Source of the DNA: Bacilli bacterium
GTDB lineage: Bacteria; Bacillota_I; Bacilli_A; RF39; UBA660
Reading direction: 5' to 3'
Length of the DNA: 64,000 nucleotides
Assembly (NCBI GenBank): GCA_017416535.1
Contig: JAFQCG010000001.1
Span: 327,013-391,012 of the forward strand
The notes under the pieces are model-generated. The model saw only the letters and a program-made list of their open reading frames with translations. It had not been told where the DNA came from and did no database searches. Positions within the stretch are counted from its first letter, which is position 1. Every line of letters begins with the position of its first letter. Below, in pieces: positions 44,450 to 52,787 of this stretch. The position numbers and the translations under genes were made by a program.

Positions 44450-45223
44450 ATGATAAGGTTTAGTAATCAAGAAGGTTTTATAAGACCAAAAGGTATTAAA
44501 TTTAAAGAAGGGCAAGATATAAATATTAAATTACCTAAAGTAGCTGTTGGAGTTTTTTCTAGACATTTATTTTATGATGTAGTACAAAAATTTTCTTGTC
44601 GTGAAGTAGGACTTTTAAAGTGTGCGAATGCTGAAAGAGAGGTTTTTATTCTTAATTATAAAGGTAATGAAATTACGTTCTTTATGGCAGGGGTAAGTGG
44701 TCCTTGGATTTCTGCAGATATTGAAGAGTTGCATGCTCAAGGAGTAGAGAAGTTTATTATATTTGGTAACTGTGGAGTATTAGATTCTAGTATTGAGGAT
44801 TGTTCTATAATTATTCCAACAAAAGCATTTAGAGATGAAGGGACAAGTTATCATTATCAAGAAGCTTCTGATATGATTGATATTGATTTAAAATATGAAA
44901 ATGAATTCTTAGAGATTTTAGATAAATATGATTTTGATTATACTAAAGGATATACGTGGACAACAGATGCATTCTTTAGAGAAACACCAGAGAAGATTGA
45001 GTATTTTAAAAATAATGGTGCAGTTTGTGTTGAAATGGAGGGTGCTGTAATTGCTAGTGTCTGTAAAAGACTTGGAGTAGATTATTTTACTTTCTATTAT
45101 GCAGGGGATAATTTAGATAGTACTGAATGGGATGAAAGAAGTTTATCAGGACTTACAAATATTGATAAAAAGAAAGAAGTTATGCTTTTAGCATTAGAGC
45201 TTGCTGTTAAAATAAATAATTAG
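44450..45223 (+). CDS. Nucleoside phosphorylase (PNP/UDP family)
   Basis: 257 residues. VGVFSRHLFYDVV, MAGVSGPWISADIEELHAQGVEKFIIFGNCGVL and a late VCVEMEGAVIASVCKRLGV are the PNP/uridine phosphorylase blocks; EMEG contacts the ribose. It cleaves a nucleoside with phosphate to base and ribose-1-phosphate. Uridine is the best guess, by the general look of the N-terminus; the specificity is not shown. AGAGGTGATAAG precedes the ATG. Confidence 0.85.
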   Translation: MIRFSNQEGFIRPKGIKFKEGQDINIKLPKVAVGVFSRHLFYDVVQKFSCREVGLLKCANAEREVFILNYKGNEITFFMAGVSGPWISADIEELHAQGVEKFIIFGNCGVLDSSIEDCSIIIPTKAFRDEGTSYHYQEASDMIDIDLKYENEFLEILDKYDFDYTKGYTWTTDAFFRETPEKIEYFKNNGAVCVEMEGAVIASVCKRLGVDYFTFYYAGDNLDSTEWDERSLSGLTNIDKKKEVMLLALELAVKINN

Positions 45224-45234
45224 AGGTGAGAAGT

Positions 45235-45570
45235 ATGTTACATGAAATGAGATTACATGATGAACCGTTTAAATTAATTCAAGCGGGAACAAAAACTATC
45301 GAATTAAGATTATATGATGAGAAAAGACAACAAATTCAAGTTGGAGATATAATTGAATTTACTAGTCGTGCTACGGGTGAAGTACAAAAGACTAAAGTAA
45401 TTGCAATGCATATTTATAGTAGTTTTGCTGATTTATATAGAGATTATGATAAAGTTTCTTTAGGTTATGGTAAAGATGAAGAAGCGAAGCCTGAAGATAT
45501 GGAATTGTATTATTCAAAAGAAGAACAAGAAAAATATGGTGTAGTTGGAATTGAAATAGAACTTTTATAA
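45235..45570 (+). CDS. ASCH domain protein
   Basis: 111 residues from ATG 45235 (AGAGGTGAG 4 nt upstream). MRLHDEPFKLIQAGTKTIELRLYDEKRQQIQVGDIIEF is the ASCH opening with the K-T-x-E-x-R core, and VIAMHIYSSFADLY follows. ASCH domains are RNA-binding or nucleoside-modifying (YTH/PUA-like fold); some have amidohydrolase activity on N4-acetylcytidine. Last gene of the DUF402 unit. Confidence 0.85.
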   Translation: MLHEMRLHDEPFKLIQAGTKTIELRLYDEKRQQIQVGDIIEFTSRATGEVQKTKVIAMHIYSSFADLYRDYDKVSLGYGKDEEAKPEDMELYYSKEEQEKYGVVGIEIELL

Positions 45571-45618
45571 AGTGTAAAGTGCATTTGTAAATAAAAGTGT
45601 CTAATTGTGTAAGGTTTG

Positions 45619-45647
45619 TTGATTATTTTATTGGGGTGTTTTATTCT
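45619..45647 (+). promoter_or_regulatory. rpoZ promoter
   Basis: TTGATT, 17-nt spacer, TATTCT, 23 nt before ATG 45670. Confidence 0.5.
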
Positions 45648-45669
45648 AATAATAGGGAGTGTGATACGA

Positions 45670-45876
45670 ATGATTTATCCTTCAATCGACAAATTACTTA
45701 ATATAGTTGATTCAAAATATGAGTTGGTGCACATATCAGCTAGAAGAAGTAAACAAATATCAAAAGATGGATATCTACAAATGCCTGAATCCGAGTACAA
45801 ATGTAAAAAGAATATTGGAAGGGCTCTTGAGGAGGTCTGTGAAGGCTTAATCAAGGTATCAAAAAGAGGAGAGTAG
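45670..45876 (+). CDS. rpoZ: RNA polymerase omega subunit
   Basis: 68 residues from ATG 45670; the upstream extension is promoter and leader. MIYPSIDKLLNIVDSKYELVHISARRSKQI and KNIGRALEEVCEGLIKV are the omega-family blocks that clamp beta-prime. AGGGAG lies 10 nt upstream, a slightly long spacing. Unusual context: no gmk or priA neighbour; it stands alone before recX. Confidence 0.92.
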   Translation: MIYPSIDKLLNIVDSKYELVHISARRSKQISKDGYLQMPESEYKCKKNIGRALEEVCEGLIKVSKRGE

Positions 45877-45889
45877 TCTCCTTTTTTTT
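45861..45889 (+). terminator. Terminator of rpoZ
   Basis: 12-bp stem AAAAAGAGGAGA / TCTCCTTTTTTT with one G-U and GTAG loop. Confidence 0.9.
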
Positions 45890-45928
45890 GTTGGAAAAGT
45901 TTGATATACTTAATGTAGGTGATGACTA

Positions 45929-46675
45929 TTGAAGATTATTAAGTATAAGAAAACAACTAAAGGTCGATATAAAATTTATTTAGATGATGGTAGGGAACTT
46001 TTGTTATATGAAGATGTCATTTTGAAATTTAGTTTGCTTTTAAAGAAAGAGATACTTGAAAAGGATATAATGGAAATTGAACTTTTTAATCAAGAATGTG
46101 ATGTATATCATGTTGCACTTGAGAGTATTAATAGAAGATTTAAAAGTACTTATGATTTAAAAGAGTCTTTGTTAAAGAAAGAATATCCTTATGAACTTGT
46201 TGAAAAGGCAATTGAAAAGTTATTAAAACAAGGTTATTTAAATGATCAGAGTTTTGCAAAAAGTTATATAAATAATCAAATTATAACTACAAATAAAGGT
46301 CCTTATAAAATAAGAAGAGAATTATCGGAACATAGAGTTGATACAAATATTATTGAAGAAGAAATCGAAGTATTTGATGAAGATACTCAGTTAGAAAAGA
46401 TTAGAAAAGTTACGACTAGATTATACAATTCTAACAGGAATAGAGGAGGAGTTGTCTTAAAGAAAAAGATTGTTAATGATTTAGTTAATTTAGGGTATGA
46501 TACTTCTGTTATTTCTAAAGTGATTAATGATTTTGATTTTTCTAATGATAAAGATATTGCGAAGAAAGAATATGAAAAACTTTATAAGAAATATAGCCGT
46601 AAATATGATGGTAAGGAATTAGAATATAAAATAAAAGAAAAACTTTATCAGAAAGGACTTTATTATGAAGATTAA
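45929..46675 (+). CDS. recX: Regulatory protein RecX
   Basis: 248 residues, near the Bacillus length (264). TTG start with AGGTGATGA upstream. Tandem three-helix repeats: KSTYDLKESLLKKEYPYELVEKAIEKLLKQGYLNDQSFAKSYI and KGPYKIRRELSEHRVDTNIIEE are the typical RecX core. RecX binds RecA filaments and tunes strand exchange. It is distant from recA here. It overlaps the next gene by 11 nt. Confidence 0.92.
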   Translation: MKIIKYKKTTKGRYKIYLDDGRELLLYEDVILKFSLLLKKEILEKDIMEIELFNQECDVYHVALESINRRFKSTYDLKESLLKKEYPYELVEKAIEKLLKQGYLNDQSFAKSYINNQIITTNKGPYKIRRELSEHRVDTNIIEEEIEVFDEDTQLEKIRKVTTRLYNSNRNRGGVVLKKKIVNDLVNLGYDTSVISKVINDFDFSNDKDIAKKEYEKLYKKYSRKYDGKELEYKIKEKLYQKGLYYED

Positions 46676-48092
46676 AGAATTTGTAAAAAAACATAGATAT
46701 GTTTTAGGATTTAGTTTTTTACTTATATGTTTATCATTATTTATGATGCTTTTATTTCAAAAAGAAAGTGATTATTTCTGGCATGTTAAAGCAGGGGAAT
46801 ATATGTTAGAAAATGGTGTTTTAACAAAAGATATATTTTCTTGGTTTATGAGTGGTAATTATTGGATGTCTCACGAATGGGCTTTTGATTATTTAATTGC
46901 TTTATTAAAAAATATATTTGGTAGTTGGCATTTATTTATTTATCCGTTTATTTGTACAGTAACACTTTTAATGATTTTGTTTTTTAGTAATAAAAAGAAA
47001 TATTTAAAAAATATAATATTTAGTTTAATTTGGATTGTAGGATTTTTTATATTTTGTGTTTATATGCAAGCAAGACCACATTTAATAAGTTTTGTATTTG
47101 TAGCATTAACAATATGGTTTTTATATGATTTATTTCATAATGAGAAATCTAAAAAAATATACTTTTTACCACTAATTACAATATTATGGGCAAATTTCCA
47201 TGGTGGATCTAGTAATTTAAGTTATTTGTTTTGTTTTATATTTTTAATAATTGGTTTATTTAAATTTAAGTTTACTAAAATTGAAGCTGATAGAATTAGT
47301 AAGAGACAAATTTATAAATATTTGATAGTTTCATTATTATGTATACTTTCGATTTGTATTAATCCTCATGGTATAAAGATGATTAGTTATCCATATTTAA
47401 ATATAATGGATTCTACAATGGTTAATTTTATAAGTGAGTGGCAACCAACTGTATTAAGTAATGTTACTCATTATCCATATTTTATTTTAATATTCTTTAT
47501 TGTATTAATTATGTTATTGAGTAGGGAAAAAATTAAATTTATTGATTTTATCTTACTTGGTATATCTTTATTTTTAGGACTAAAGAGTATTAGATTTTGG
47601 GGATATACTTATATTTTAATGAGTTATGCTATTTTTAATTATGTTCCTGAAAGAAAGATAGATAAAGGTACTACAAGAATATTATTTATGTTAGGTTCTA
47701 TATTCTTAGTTATTTTTATTACTAATTTTAATATGCTAGATAAAGAATATAAGAAAACTGTTATTAGTGAAAAGATGATAAATACTATTAAGAAAGAAAA
47801 ACCAGAAAGACTATACAATATGTATGATTATGGTGGAGAATTAATTTATAATGATATATTAGTATTTATAGATGGTAGAGCGGATTTATATTCCAAATAT
47901 AATTTAGATGATTATAGTAAGATATCTACTTTAAATGGCGATTATTTAGAATTGATAAAAAAATATGATTTTGATTATTTTTTAGTAATGAGTAATTATC
48001 CAATTAATACATATTTAAAGTATAGTAATGATTATAAAGAAGTATTGAATGAAAAGAATATGATTTTATATACAAAAAAAGATTCGAATTAA
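46665..48092 (+). CDS. Multipass membrane protein, GT-C glycosyltransferase-like
   Basis: 475 residues with about ten transmembrane helices. The first extracytoplasmic loop has ESDYFWHVKAGEYMLENGVLTKDIFSWFMSG and SHEWAFDYL, the Asp/Trp-His pattern seen in GT-C-fold membrane glycosyltransferase-like proteins. ANFHGGS and INPHG also recur in that group. The C-terminal soluble part has RLYNMYDYGGELIY and VFIDGRADLY. Probably uses a lipid-linked sugar, which is inference. It is translationally coupled to recX. Confidence 0.7.
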   Translation: MKIKEFVKKHRYVLGFSFLLICLSLFMMLLFQKESDYFWHVKAGEYMLENGVLTKDIFSWFMSGNYWMSHEWAFDYLIALLKNIFGSWHLFIYPFICTVTLLMILFFSNKKKYLKNIIFSLIWIVGFFIFCVYMQARPHLISFVFVALTIWFLYDLFHNEKSKKIYFLPLITILWANFHGGSSNLSYLFCFIFLIIGLFKFKFTKIEADRISKRQIYKYLIVSLLCILSICINPHGIKMISYPYLNIMDSTMVNFISEWQPTVLSNVTHYPYFILIFFIVLIMLLSREKIKFIDFILLGISLFLGLKSIRFWGYTYILMSYAIFNYVPERKIDKGTTRILFMLGSIFLVIFITNFNMLDKEYKKTVISEKMINTIKKEKPERLYNMYDYGGELIYNDILVFIDGRADLYSKYNLDDYSKISTLNGDYLELIKKYDFDYFLVMSNYPINTYLKYSNDYKEVLNEKNMILYTKKDSN

Positions 48093-48108
48093 ATCGAATC
48101 TTTTAATT
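48077..48108. terminator. Bidirectional terminator
   Basis: 11-bp stem AAAAGATTCGA / TCGAATCTTTT between convergent genes. Confidence 0.88.
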
Positions 48109-49113
48109 TTATTGTTGAGTTGCTGAATCTTTAGCAGCTTTAATTAAATCATCCATTAAGCTTTTATATTTCTTTTCAATAACTGTATCGTTCCATTTAA
48201 TATTATTTTCTTTTCTGATAGCAATTAATGTTTCGTAATATGCTGTTGGATCGTTATTTAATTTTTGAAGAGTTAATTTTTCTTTAATATCTTTTTTAAC
48301 ATCTTTTAAAGCGGCTTTTTCTTTTTCACCAGTTTTTAGAATTACGTGATATCCGTAAGTTGTTTTTACTGGTTCTTTTGTATATTCTTTTACTTTTAAT
48401 TCTTTAACGGCATCTGAGAATTCATCAACCATTTCATCTAAATCAAAGTATCCTAAATCTCCACCATTTTTAGCAGTAGCTTCTTCTTGTGAATATTTCT
48501 TTGCTAATTTTTTGAAGTCTTCACCATTCTTTAATTTCTTGATTACTTCTTTAGCGGTTTTTAATGCTTCTTTTTCAGCTTCTTTAATTTCATCTTCATC
48601 AGCATCATCTGATACAGATGGAATAATTAAGATATGACTAGCTTTAACTTGACCATAGATTTCATTTTTATAATATTTTTTGATTTCTTTGTCAGTTAAA
48701 TTATCTGAAATATAATCTTCAACAGCTTCATTTCTTTTGTATTCAAGTCTTAAAACTTCTTCAAGTTCTTTTTCTGTTGTTACTCCGAAATATTGAGAAA
48801 TAAGTGAGTTGAATGTTTCTTCTTCTGGATTACTTTCTTTTAATTTTTTAATTTGTTCTTTAACTTGTTTGTCTTCTTCATCATCAGTTGGATATTTCTT
48901 TTCTAATAATTCTTTATCAATCATATCAACTAAGATAGAAACATTGTTTTCTTTAATTTTTTCATAGTATTCTGTAGCAGTAATCTTAACACCATCTAAT
49001 TGTACAGCAACTTTAGAACCATCTTTGATTTCAATTTCTTTTCCACAACCTGTTGCGAAAAGTGAAAGTGCTAGTAAACTACATACACCAAAAATAATCT
49101 TTTTACTTTTCAT
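48109..49113 (-). CDS. prsA: Foldase lipoprotein PrsA (peptidyl-prolyl isomerase)
   Basis: 334 residues. Signal peptide with lipobox FATGC, so the mature protein is a membrane lipoprotein starting at Cys23. A SurA-N-like helical part flanks a parvulin domain (QVKASHILI, KKLAKKYSQEEATAKNGGDLGYFDLDEM, VKTTYGYHVILKTG). It helps exported proteins fold after Sec translocation. AGGAGG precedes the ATG. Lysine/glutamate content is very high. Confidence 0.95.
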   Translation of the reverse strand: MKSKKIIFGVCSLLALSLFATGCGKEIEIKDGSKVAVQLDGVKITATEYYEKIKENNVSILVDMIDKELLEKKYPTDDEEDKQVKEQIKKLKESNPEEETFNSLISQYFGVTTEKELEEVLRLEYKRNEAVEDYISDNLTDKEIKKYYKNEIYGQVKASHILIIPSVSDDADEDEIKEAEKEALKTAKEVIKKLKNGEDFKKLAKKYSQEEATAKNGGDLGYFDLDEMVDEFSDAVKELKVKEYTKEPVKTTYGYHVILKTGEKEKAALKDVKKDIKEKLTLQKLNNDPTAYYETLIAIRKENNIKWNDTVIEKKYKSLMDDLIKAAKDSATQQ

Positions 49114-49185
49114 GATTTTTCCTCCTATACAATTATTTATAATAACAAAAAAATTATTTTAGTGCAATAAATATGCAAGAATTAT

Positions 49186-49214
49186 CACACAATTTGGGCA
49201 TTTACCATAAAATA
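49186..49214 (+). promoter_or_regulatory. Putative SigK promoter of the yjcZ pair
   Basis: CACA at 49186-49189, 16-nt spacer, CATAAAATA at 49206-49214: matches mACm-N16-CATAnnnTA, the late mother-cell consensus. Confidence 0.6.
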
Positions 49215-49245
49215 TGATGAAAGCAATAAAAAAGGAGGAGAATTT

Positions 49246-49326
49246 ATGAATAATCACGTATCATCTTCAGCTATCGTTTTAGTGTTATTTATTCTTTTAA
49301 TTATTATTTTAGGTGCTCATATTTAA
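49246..49326 (+). CDS. YjcZ-type tiny sporulation protein, 26 residues
   Basis: Reads MNNHVSSSAIVLVLFILLII then LGAHI: a short polar head and one hydrophobic helix, the shape of YjcZ/SscA-type 'tiny transmembrane' spore proteins. AAAGGAGGAG precedes the ATG. A second, similar gene follows 13 nt later. In Bacillus such peptides are made in the mother cell and help coat assembly or germination. It is too short for ordinary gene callers. Confidence 0.75.
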   Translation: MNNHVSSSAIVLVLFILLIIILGAHI

Positions 49327-49339
49327 GGAGGTGTAATTA

Positions 49340-49450
49340 ATGGCATGTTCAACAAATAACAATACTTCATGTGGAAGTAATGGTTTTGTTTTAGTTATTG
49401 TTTTATATATTTTATTAGCGATTATTTTAAGTGGAGCATTTACTTGTTAA
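49340..49450 (+). CDS. YjcZ-type tiny sporulation protein, 36 residues
   Basis: MACSTNNNTSCGSNG then the helix FVLVIVLYILLAIILSGAF and TC. A Cys/Asn/Ser head plus one transmembrane helix; GFVLVIVLYILLAII is very close to the GFALIVVLFILLIIV core of YjcZ proteins. AGGAGGTG with good spacing overlaps the end of the first gene. Both probably come from the SigK-like promoter upstream. Confidence 0.8.
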   Translation: MACSTNNNTSCGSNGFVLVIVLYILLAIILSGAFTC

Positions 49451-49465
49451 GTGCTCTTTTTAATA

Positions 49466-49488
49466 AAAAAATCACCAAATGGTGATTT
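49466..49488 (-). terminator. Terminator of the hit gene
   Basis: 8-bp perfect stem AAATCACC / GGTGATTT with AAAT loop, followed on the minus strand by T's. It may also end the rightward yjcZ pair. Confidence 0.8.
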
Positions 49489-49885
49489 ATTTGTTTTGTA
49501 GTTTTTCAAATACTGTATCTAGATCTTCTAACATTTCTTTATTATATTGATAATCAACTAAATCATTTTGGTAACGTGGAGTTACGTGAAGGTGGAAGTG
49601 GTGTACTTCTTGACCTAAAAGATTATTTTCAGAAAGTGTTAATCCTTCACATCCTAATTTGTCTCTAAGTAGAGGATAAAGTGTATCTCTAATTACTTTA
49701 AAACTATGATTAATGATTTTTTCATCAATATCAAAGATATCTACACAATGTTCTTTTGGTAGAACAAGTAAATGTCCATTTGTTGTTGGATTGATATTCA
49801 TAATTACTTTGATAAGGTCATCTTCATATACTGTTTTTGAAGGTAATTCTCCTTTAATAATTTTACAAAAAATGCAGTCGTTCAT
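49487..49885 (-). CDS. hit: HIT family nucleotide hydrolase
   Basis: 132 residues. CIFCKIIKGELPS is the N-terminal block and QEVHHFHLHVTPRY carries the histidine triad. The CxxC in CIFC may bind zinc. HIT proteins of this type cleave adenylated or other nucleoside phosphate derivatives. AGGAGG precedes the ATG. It lies near prsA, as in Bacillus. Confidence 0.93.
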   Translation of the reverse strand: MNDCIFCKIIKGELPSKTVYEDDLIKVIMNINPTTNGHLLVLPKEHCVDIFDIDEKIINHSFKVIRDTLYPLLRDKLGCEGLTLSENNLLGQEVHHFHLHVTPRYQNDLVDYQYNKEMLEDLDTVFEKLQNK

Positions 49886-49895
49886 ATTATTCCTC

Positions 49896-50639
49896 CTAAT
49901 TTAAATATTCATATGTTATTTTATTTTCTGTTAAAATACTTGACTTGTTATTACTTATTATATCACTAATTATTGTTTGTAGTTTATTTTCATTTATTAA
50001 TGAACTTTTTAAATTATTTATTTTTATTGACTGAGTTATATCTTTTTCATTAGTTATAATGAAGGTATAATTCTTTGGCGTAAATTGTTTTTTCTCTAGA
50101 GTAGTCATTGTGTCGGATATTGTTTTTGTTATGTTATTTATTTCCCATGATGTAGTTATTTCTTTTTCAATTGTATATACCTTTAATGTTTTTATATTTT
50201 CTTCTAATAGAAGTTTTTGTACTTTTTCTGAGTAATTATTAAATTTATTGTCGAATGATACTTTATATGTAATATTTGTTTCCTTGTATATATCTTTTTC
50301 TAATTTTGTACTTAGATGGTTTAAAATTGTTTTTCCTTCTAAATAGTCTGTTTTATATGTATCTGTTATTTTTTTATTAGAGTATTTTATGTAAAAGTAA
50401 TGGTTTTTATTTTTTATATTTTTTACTTTCATTGTAAAAACATTGTTTTCTTCTGTTACTTTGTCTTTTTCAAGACTTAAATCTTGATATGTATCATTCA
50501 TATATTTAGATATTGAATTTTCTATTTTTGGAAGAAATATAATATTTTGTTTTTCTTTTATAATAATTGTTCCAAAAAGTACAAATGTTACTAGGAAAAA
50601 TAGTGCCATTTGAATTGTTAGTTTTTTGCCTTCGTTCAT
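49896..50639 (-). CDS. Membrane-anchored protein of unknown function
   Basis: 247 residues. One N-terminal transmembrane helix (IQMALFFLVTFVLFGTIII), then ~215 residues of Asn/Lys/Thr/Ile-rich exported sequence with no cysteines and no motif I know. GGTGAT precedes the ATG. Its own promoter and position just upstream of hit suggest they are one unit. Function unknown. Confidence 0.75.
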   Translation of the reverse strand: MNEGKKLTIQMALFFLVTFVLFGTIIIKEKQNIIFLPKIENSISKYMNDTYQDLSLEKDKVTEENNVFTMKVKNIKNKNHYFYIKYSNKKITDTYKTDYLEGKTILNHLSTKLEKDIYKETNITYKVSFDNKFNNYSEKVQKLLLEENIKTLKVYTIEKEITTSWEINNITKTISDTMTTLEKKQFTPKNYTFIITNEKDITQSIKINNLKSSLINENKLQTIISDIISNNKSSILTENKITYEYLN

Positions 50640-50654
50640 TTTATCACCAAGTTT

Positions 50655-50683
50655 ATTGTACCTTATGTGAGGAGGATTTGCAA
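50655..50683 (-). promoter_or_regulatory. Promoter of the leftward hit unit
   Basis: Minus strand TTGCAA, 17-nt spacer, TACAAT: the same hexamers and spacing as the recA promoter, without the LexA-like site. Confidence 0.7.
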
Positions 50684-50719
50684 ATAAAGTCGGAAACTTG
50701 AATTTTTTAAAAATTGTTG

Positions 50720-50748
50720 TTGTATAAAAGGATTATTTATGTTAATAT
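50720..50748 (+). promoter_or_regulatory. Promoter of the acidic coiled-coil gene
   Basis: TTGTAT, 17-nt spacer, TAATAT, inside the extended form TATGTTAATAT. Confidence 0.6.
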
Positions 50749-50752
50749 AAGG

Positions 50753-50799
50753 TATAGAATAGGGTAAAAAAGAAGAATAAAATTGGGTGGTGTATTAAT
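50753..50799 (+). promoter_or_regulatory. Conserved 5' leader, copy B
   Basis: Starts TATAGAATAGGG; core AGGGTAAAAAAGAAGAATAA at 50761-50780 then AATTGGG. Same layout, distance to -10 (~5-7 nt) and distance to ATG (47 nt) as copy A at 38603. Confidence 0.7.
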
Positions 50800-52656
50800 A
50801 TGCAAATACAAAAAGGATTAGTAAAATATAAGGATCGTAGTGATATTGTTTGTACTTATGGATTAACAGAAGAAGGTAGACAATATTATTTTTTAGATAA
50901 TACTTCTATGACAAATGGTAATATTATTGCATCAACAGTTTTAGTTGAGGCTATTGACCCAGTTGCAGTTGCTTCTTCAGTTGGAGTTATTGATTCTAAT
51001 GGTGCTGTTGTTATTCCATTTGAAAATAAATCAATAAAGCCAATTGCAGATGGGCTTTTATTAGTTGAGGTTGCTAATTCAACTACGCCTAGTGTTGTTG
51101 AAGCTAATAGTTTAAGAAGTGATCCGTTAGCTGCTACTAAATTAGTAACAACACCAGCTACAATTAAAGATAAGATGAATGTAAAAATGGGGGCAGAAGG
51201 AAGATTTATTTTCAATGATCAATTTTCTGAAGCTACTATTTGTGATTATAGTGGTAATAATATTTTAGATAATCAATATTTTAGTTTTATTGCAATTAAA
51301 AATAATGAAACTTTATATTTAAGCAAAAATACAATTGATTCTCCAGTAATGGAATATTCATTAAGAGATCGTATGTTTATTGCGCAAGCTGAGGAACCAG
51401 CAGCTCCACTCGATGTACAAAATACTGAAGTTACTCAAGAAACTATTGATGGCGCAATGAATGCAGAAGAAAAAATTGTTGGATTTAATCCAGATGATAT
51501 TACTGCAAAAGATTTTGAGTCTGTTGCAGATGGTATGCCAGTTGAAGAACCATTATCTGTTGATCCTTCTGTTGTAGATCCAAATGCACCTGTTGTTCCT
51601 GCGGATGTAATACCTGCAGAAGATGCTGCTCCAGCAGAAGAAAATGTTAGTGAAGAAAATGAAACTATAGAAGATAGTAATATTGAAGAACCTTTATCAG
51701 TGATTCCAGATGCAGTTGCTACAGAAGAAACTACTGCAGAAAATACTGAAGAAAATACAGAATTAGATGAACCTCTACAATTAGATGAAAGTTTATTAAA
51801 TAATGAAAATACTGAAACTGTAACAGAAAATAATGTTGAAAGTGTTAGTGAACCTGAACCTGTGGTTCCAGATACTGAAGTTGAAAATCCTGTAGAAGAA
51901 ACTCCTACAGAGGAAGTTCAAACTACTGAAGATACAGTAAGTGAAGAAGTAGCACCAGTAGAAGAAAATACAGAAGTTGCATTAGATAATCCACTTACTG
52001 AAGAAGTTAAAAGTGAAGTAGAAGAAACTCCAGTTAATGAAGTTACTTCTGATGATAAATTAGCATTTGATTTTGGAGATGATATTAATTACTCTGAAGT
52101 TGAAAATGAAACTCCAGCTGTAGAAGTTGAAGAATCAGTAGAAGATGTTGTTAATGAGTTTAAAAATGATTTGTTTGATACAGATTTAAATAATGATATT
52201 TTTGCAGAATCAACATTACAAGCTGATAAGATTGATATTGATGAGTCATATAACGACTTTAGTTATAGAGTAGGTGCTCCAAAAGATACAATTATTGAAG
52301 ATGTTGCATCTACAATGTCAAATTTGATTAGACAAAATAAATCTCAAAAACAAACTATTGAAGCATATGAAAGCAAAATGGAACAAGCAGCGGATGCTTA
52401 TAAAAAAGTTGTTGATAAAGCTAGAAGTCAATTAAGAGATGTTGAAGTTCTAAAAAATAAATTAAAAAATTATGAAACAATCGTTACTAAACTTGAAGCA
52501 AAGATTCAAGTACTTGAAAATAAAGTTTATGATCAAGATAAAGTTATTGCTAGTCAAACAAGAGAACTTGATTCATTAAGACCTCAAGTTGAAGGTAAAG
52601 AAGAGTTGGCTAGAATTTTAGCTGATGCTCAAAGTTTATTAGATCAATCAATTTAA
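50800..52656 (+). CDS. Acidic protein with WG-like N-terminus and C-terminal coiled coil
   Basis: 618 residues, no signal peptide or transmembrane helix. Residues ~1-200 are beta-rich with a WG-repeat-like stretch (GVIDSNGAVVIPFENKSIKPIADGLLLVEV). Residues ~205-500 are very Glu/Pro/Val/Thr-rich and disordered. The last ~110 form a coiled coil (RQNKSQKQTIEAYESKMEQ... LRPQVEGKEEL). GGGTGGTG precedes the ATG. It shares promoter layout and leader with the HerA-like ATPase gene, suggesting a common role. No family recognised. Confidence 0.75.
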   Translation: MQIQKGLVKYKDRSDIVCTYGLTEEGRQYYFLDNTSMTNGNIIASTVLVEAIDPVAVASSVGVIDSNGAVVIPFENKSIKPIADGLLLVEVANSTTPSVVEANSLRSDPLAATKLVTTPATIKDKMNVKMGAEGRFIFNDQFSEATICDYSGNNILDNQYFSFIAIKNNETLYLSKNTIDSPVMEYSLRDRMFIAQAEEPAAPLDVQNTEVTQETIDGAMNAEEKIVGFNPDDITAKDFESVADGMPVEEPLSVDPSVVDPNAPVVPADVIPAEDAAPAEENVSEENETIEDSNIEEPLSVIPDAVATEETTAENTEENTELDEPLQLDESLLNNENTETVTENNVESVSEPEPVVPDTEVENPVEETPTEEVQTTEDTVSEEVAPVEENTEVALDNPLTEEVKSEVEETPVNEVTSDDKLAFDFGDDINYSEVENETPAVEVEESVEDVVNEFKNDLFDTDLNNDIFAESTLQADKIDIDESYNDFSYRVGAPKDTIIEDVASTMSNLIRQNKSQKQTIEAYESKMEQAADAYKKVVDKARSQLRDVEVLKNKLKNYETIVTKLEAKIQVLENKVYDQDKVIASQTRELDSLRPQVEGKEELARILADAQSLLDQSI

Positions 52657-52666
52657 AAAAGTTAAT

Positions 52667-52696
52667 AAAAAAGGTCATTTCGGTGATCTTTTTTTT
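52667..52696 (+). terminator. Terminator of the coiled-coil gene
   Basis: 11-bp stem AAAAAAGGTCA / TGATCTTTTTT with one G-U and TTTCGG loop. Confidence 0.9.
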
Positions 52697-52723
52697 GTAT
52701 AGTTATATGTTTTGTGGTAGAAT
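52695..52723 (+). promoter_or_regulatory. suf operon promoter
   Basis: TTGTAT, 17-nt spacer, TAGAAT with TGG directly before it (extended -10); 65 nt before the sufC start. Confidence 0.65.
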
Positions 52724-52787
52724 ATAAGTGATTTTATATTTTGCTAGTTGTTAATACAAAATATATTTATAGATGGAGATGAGCAAG

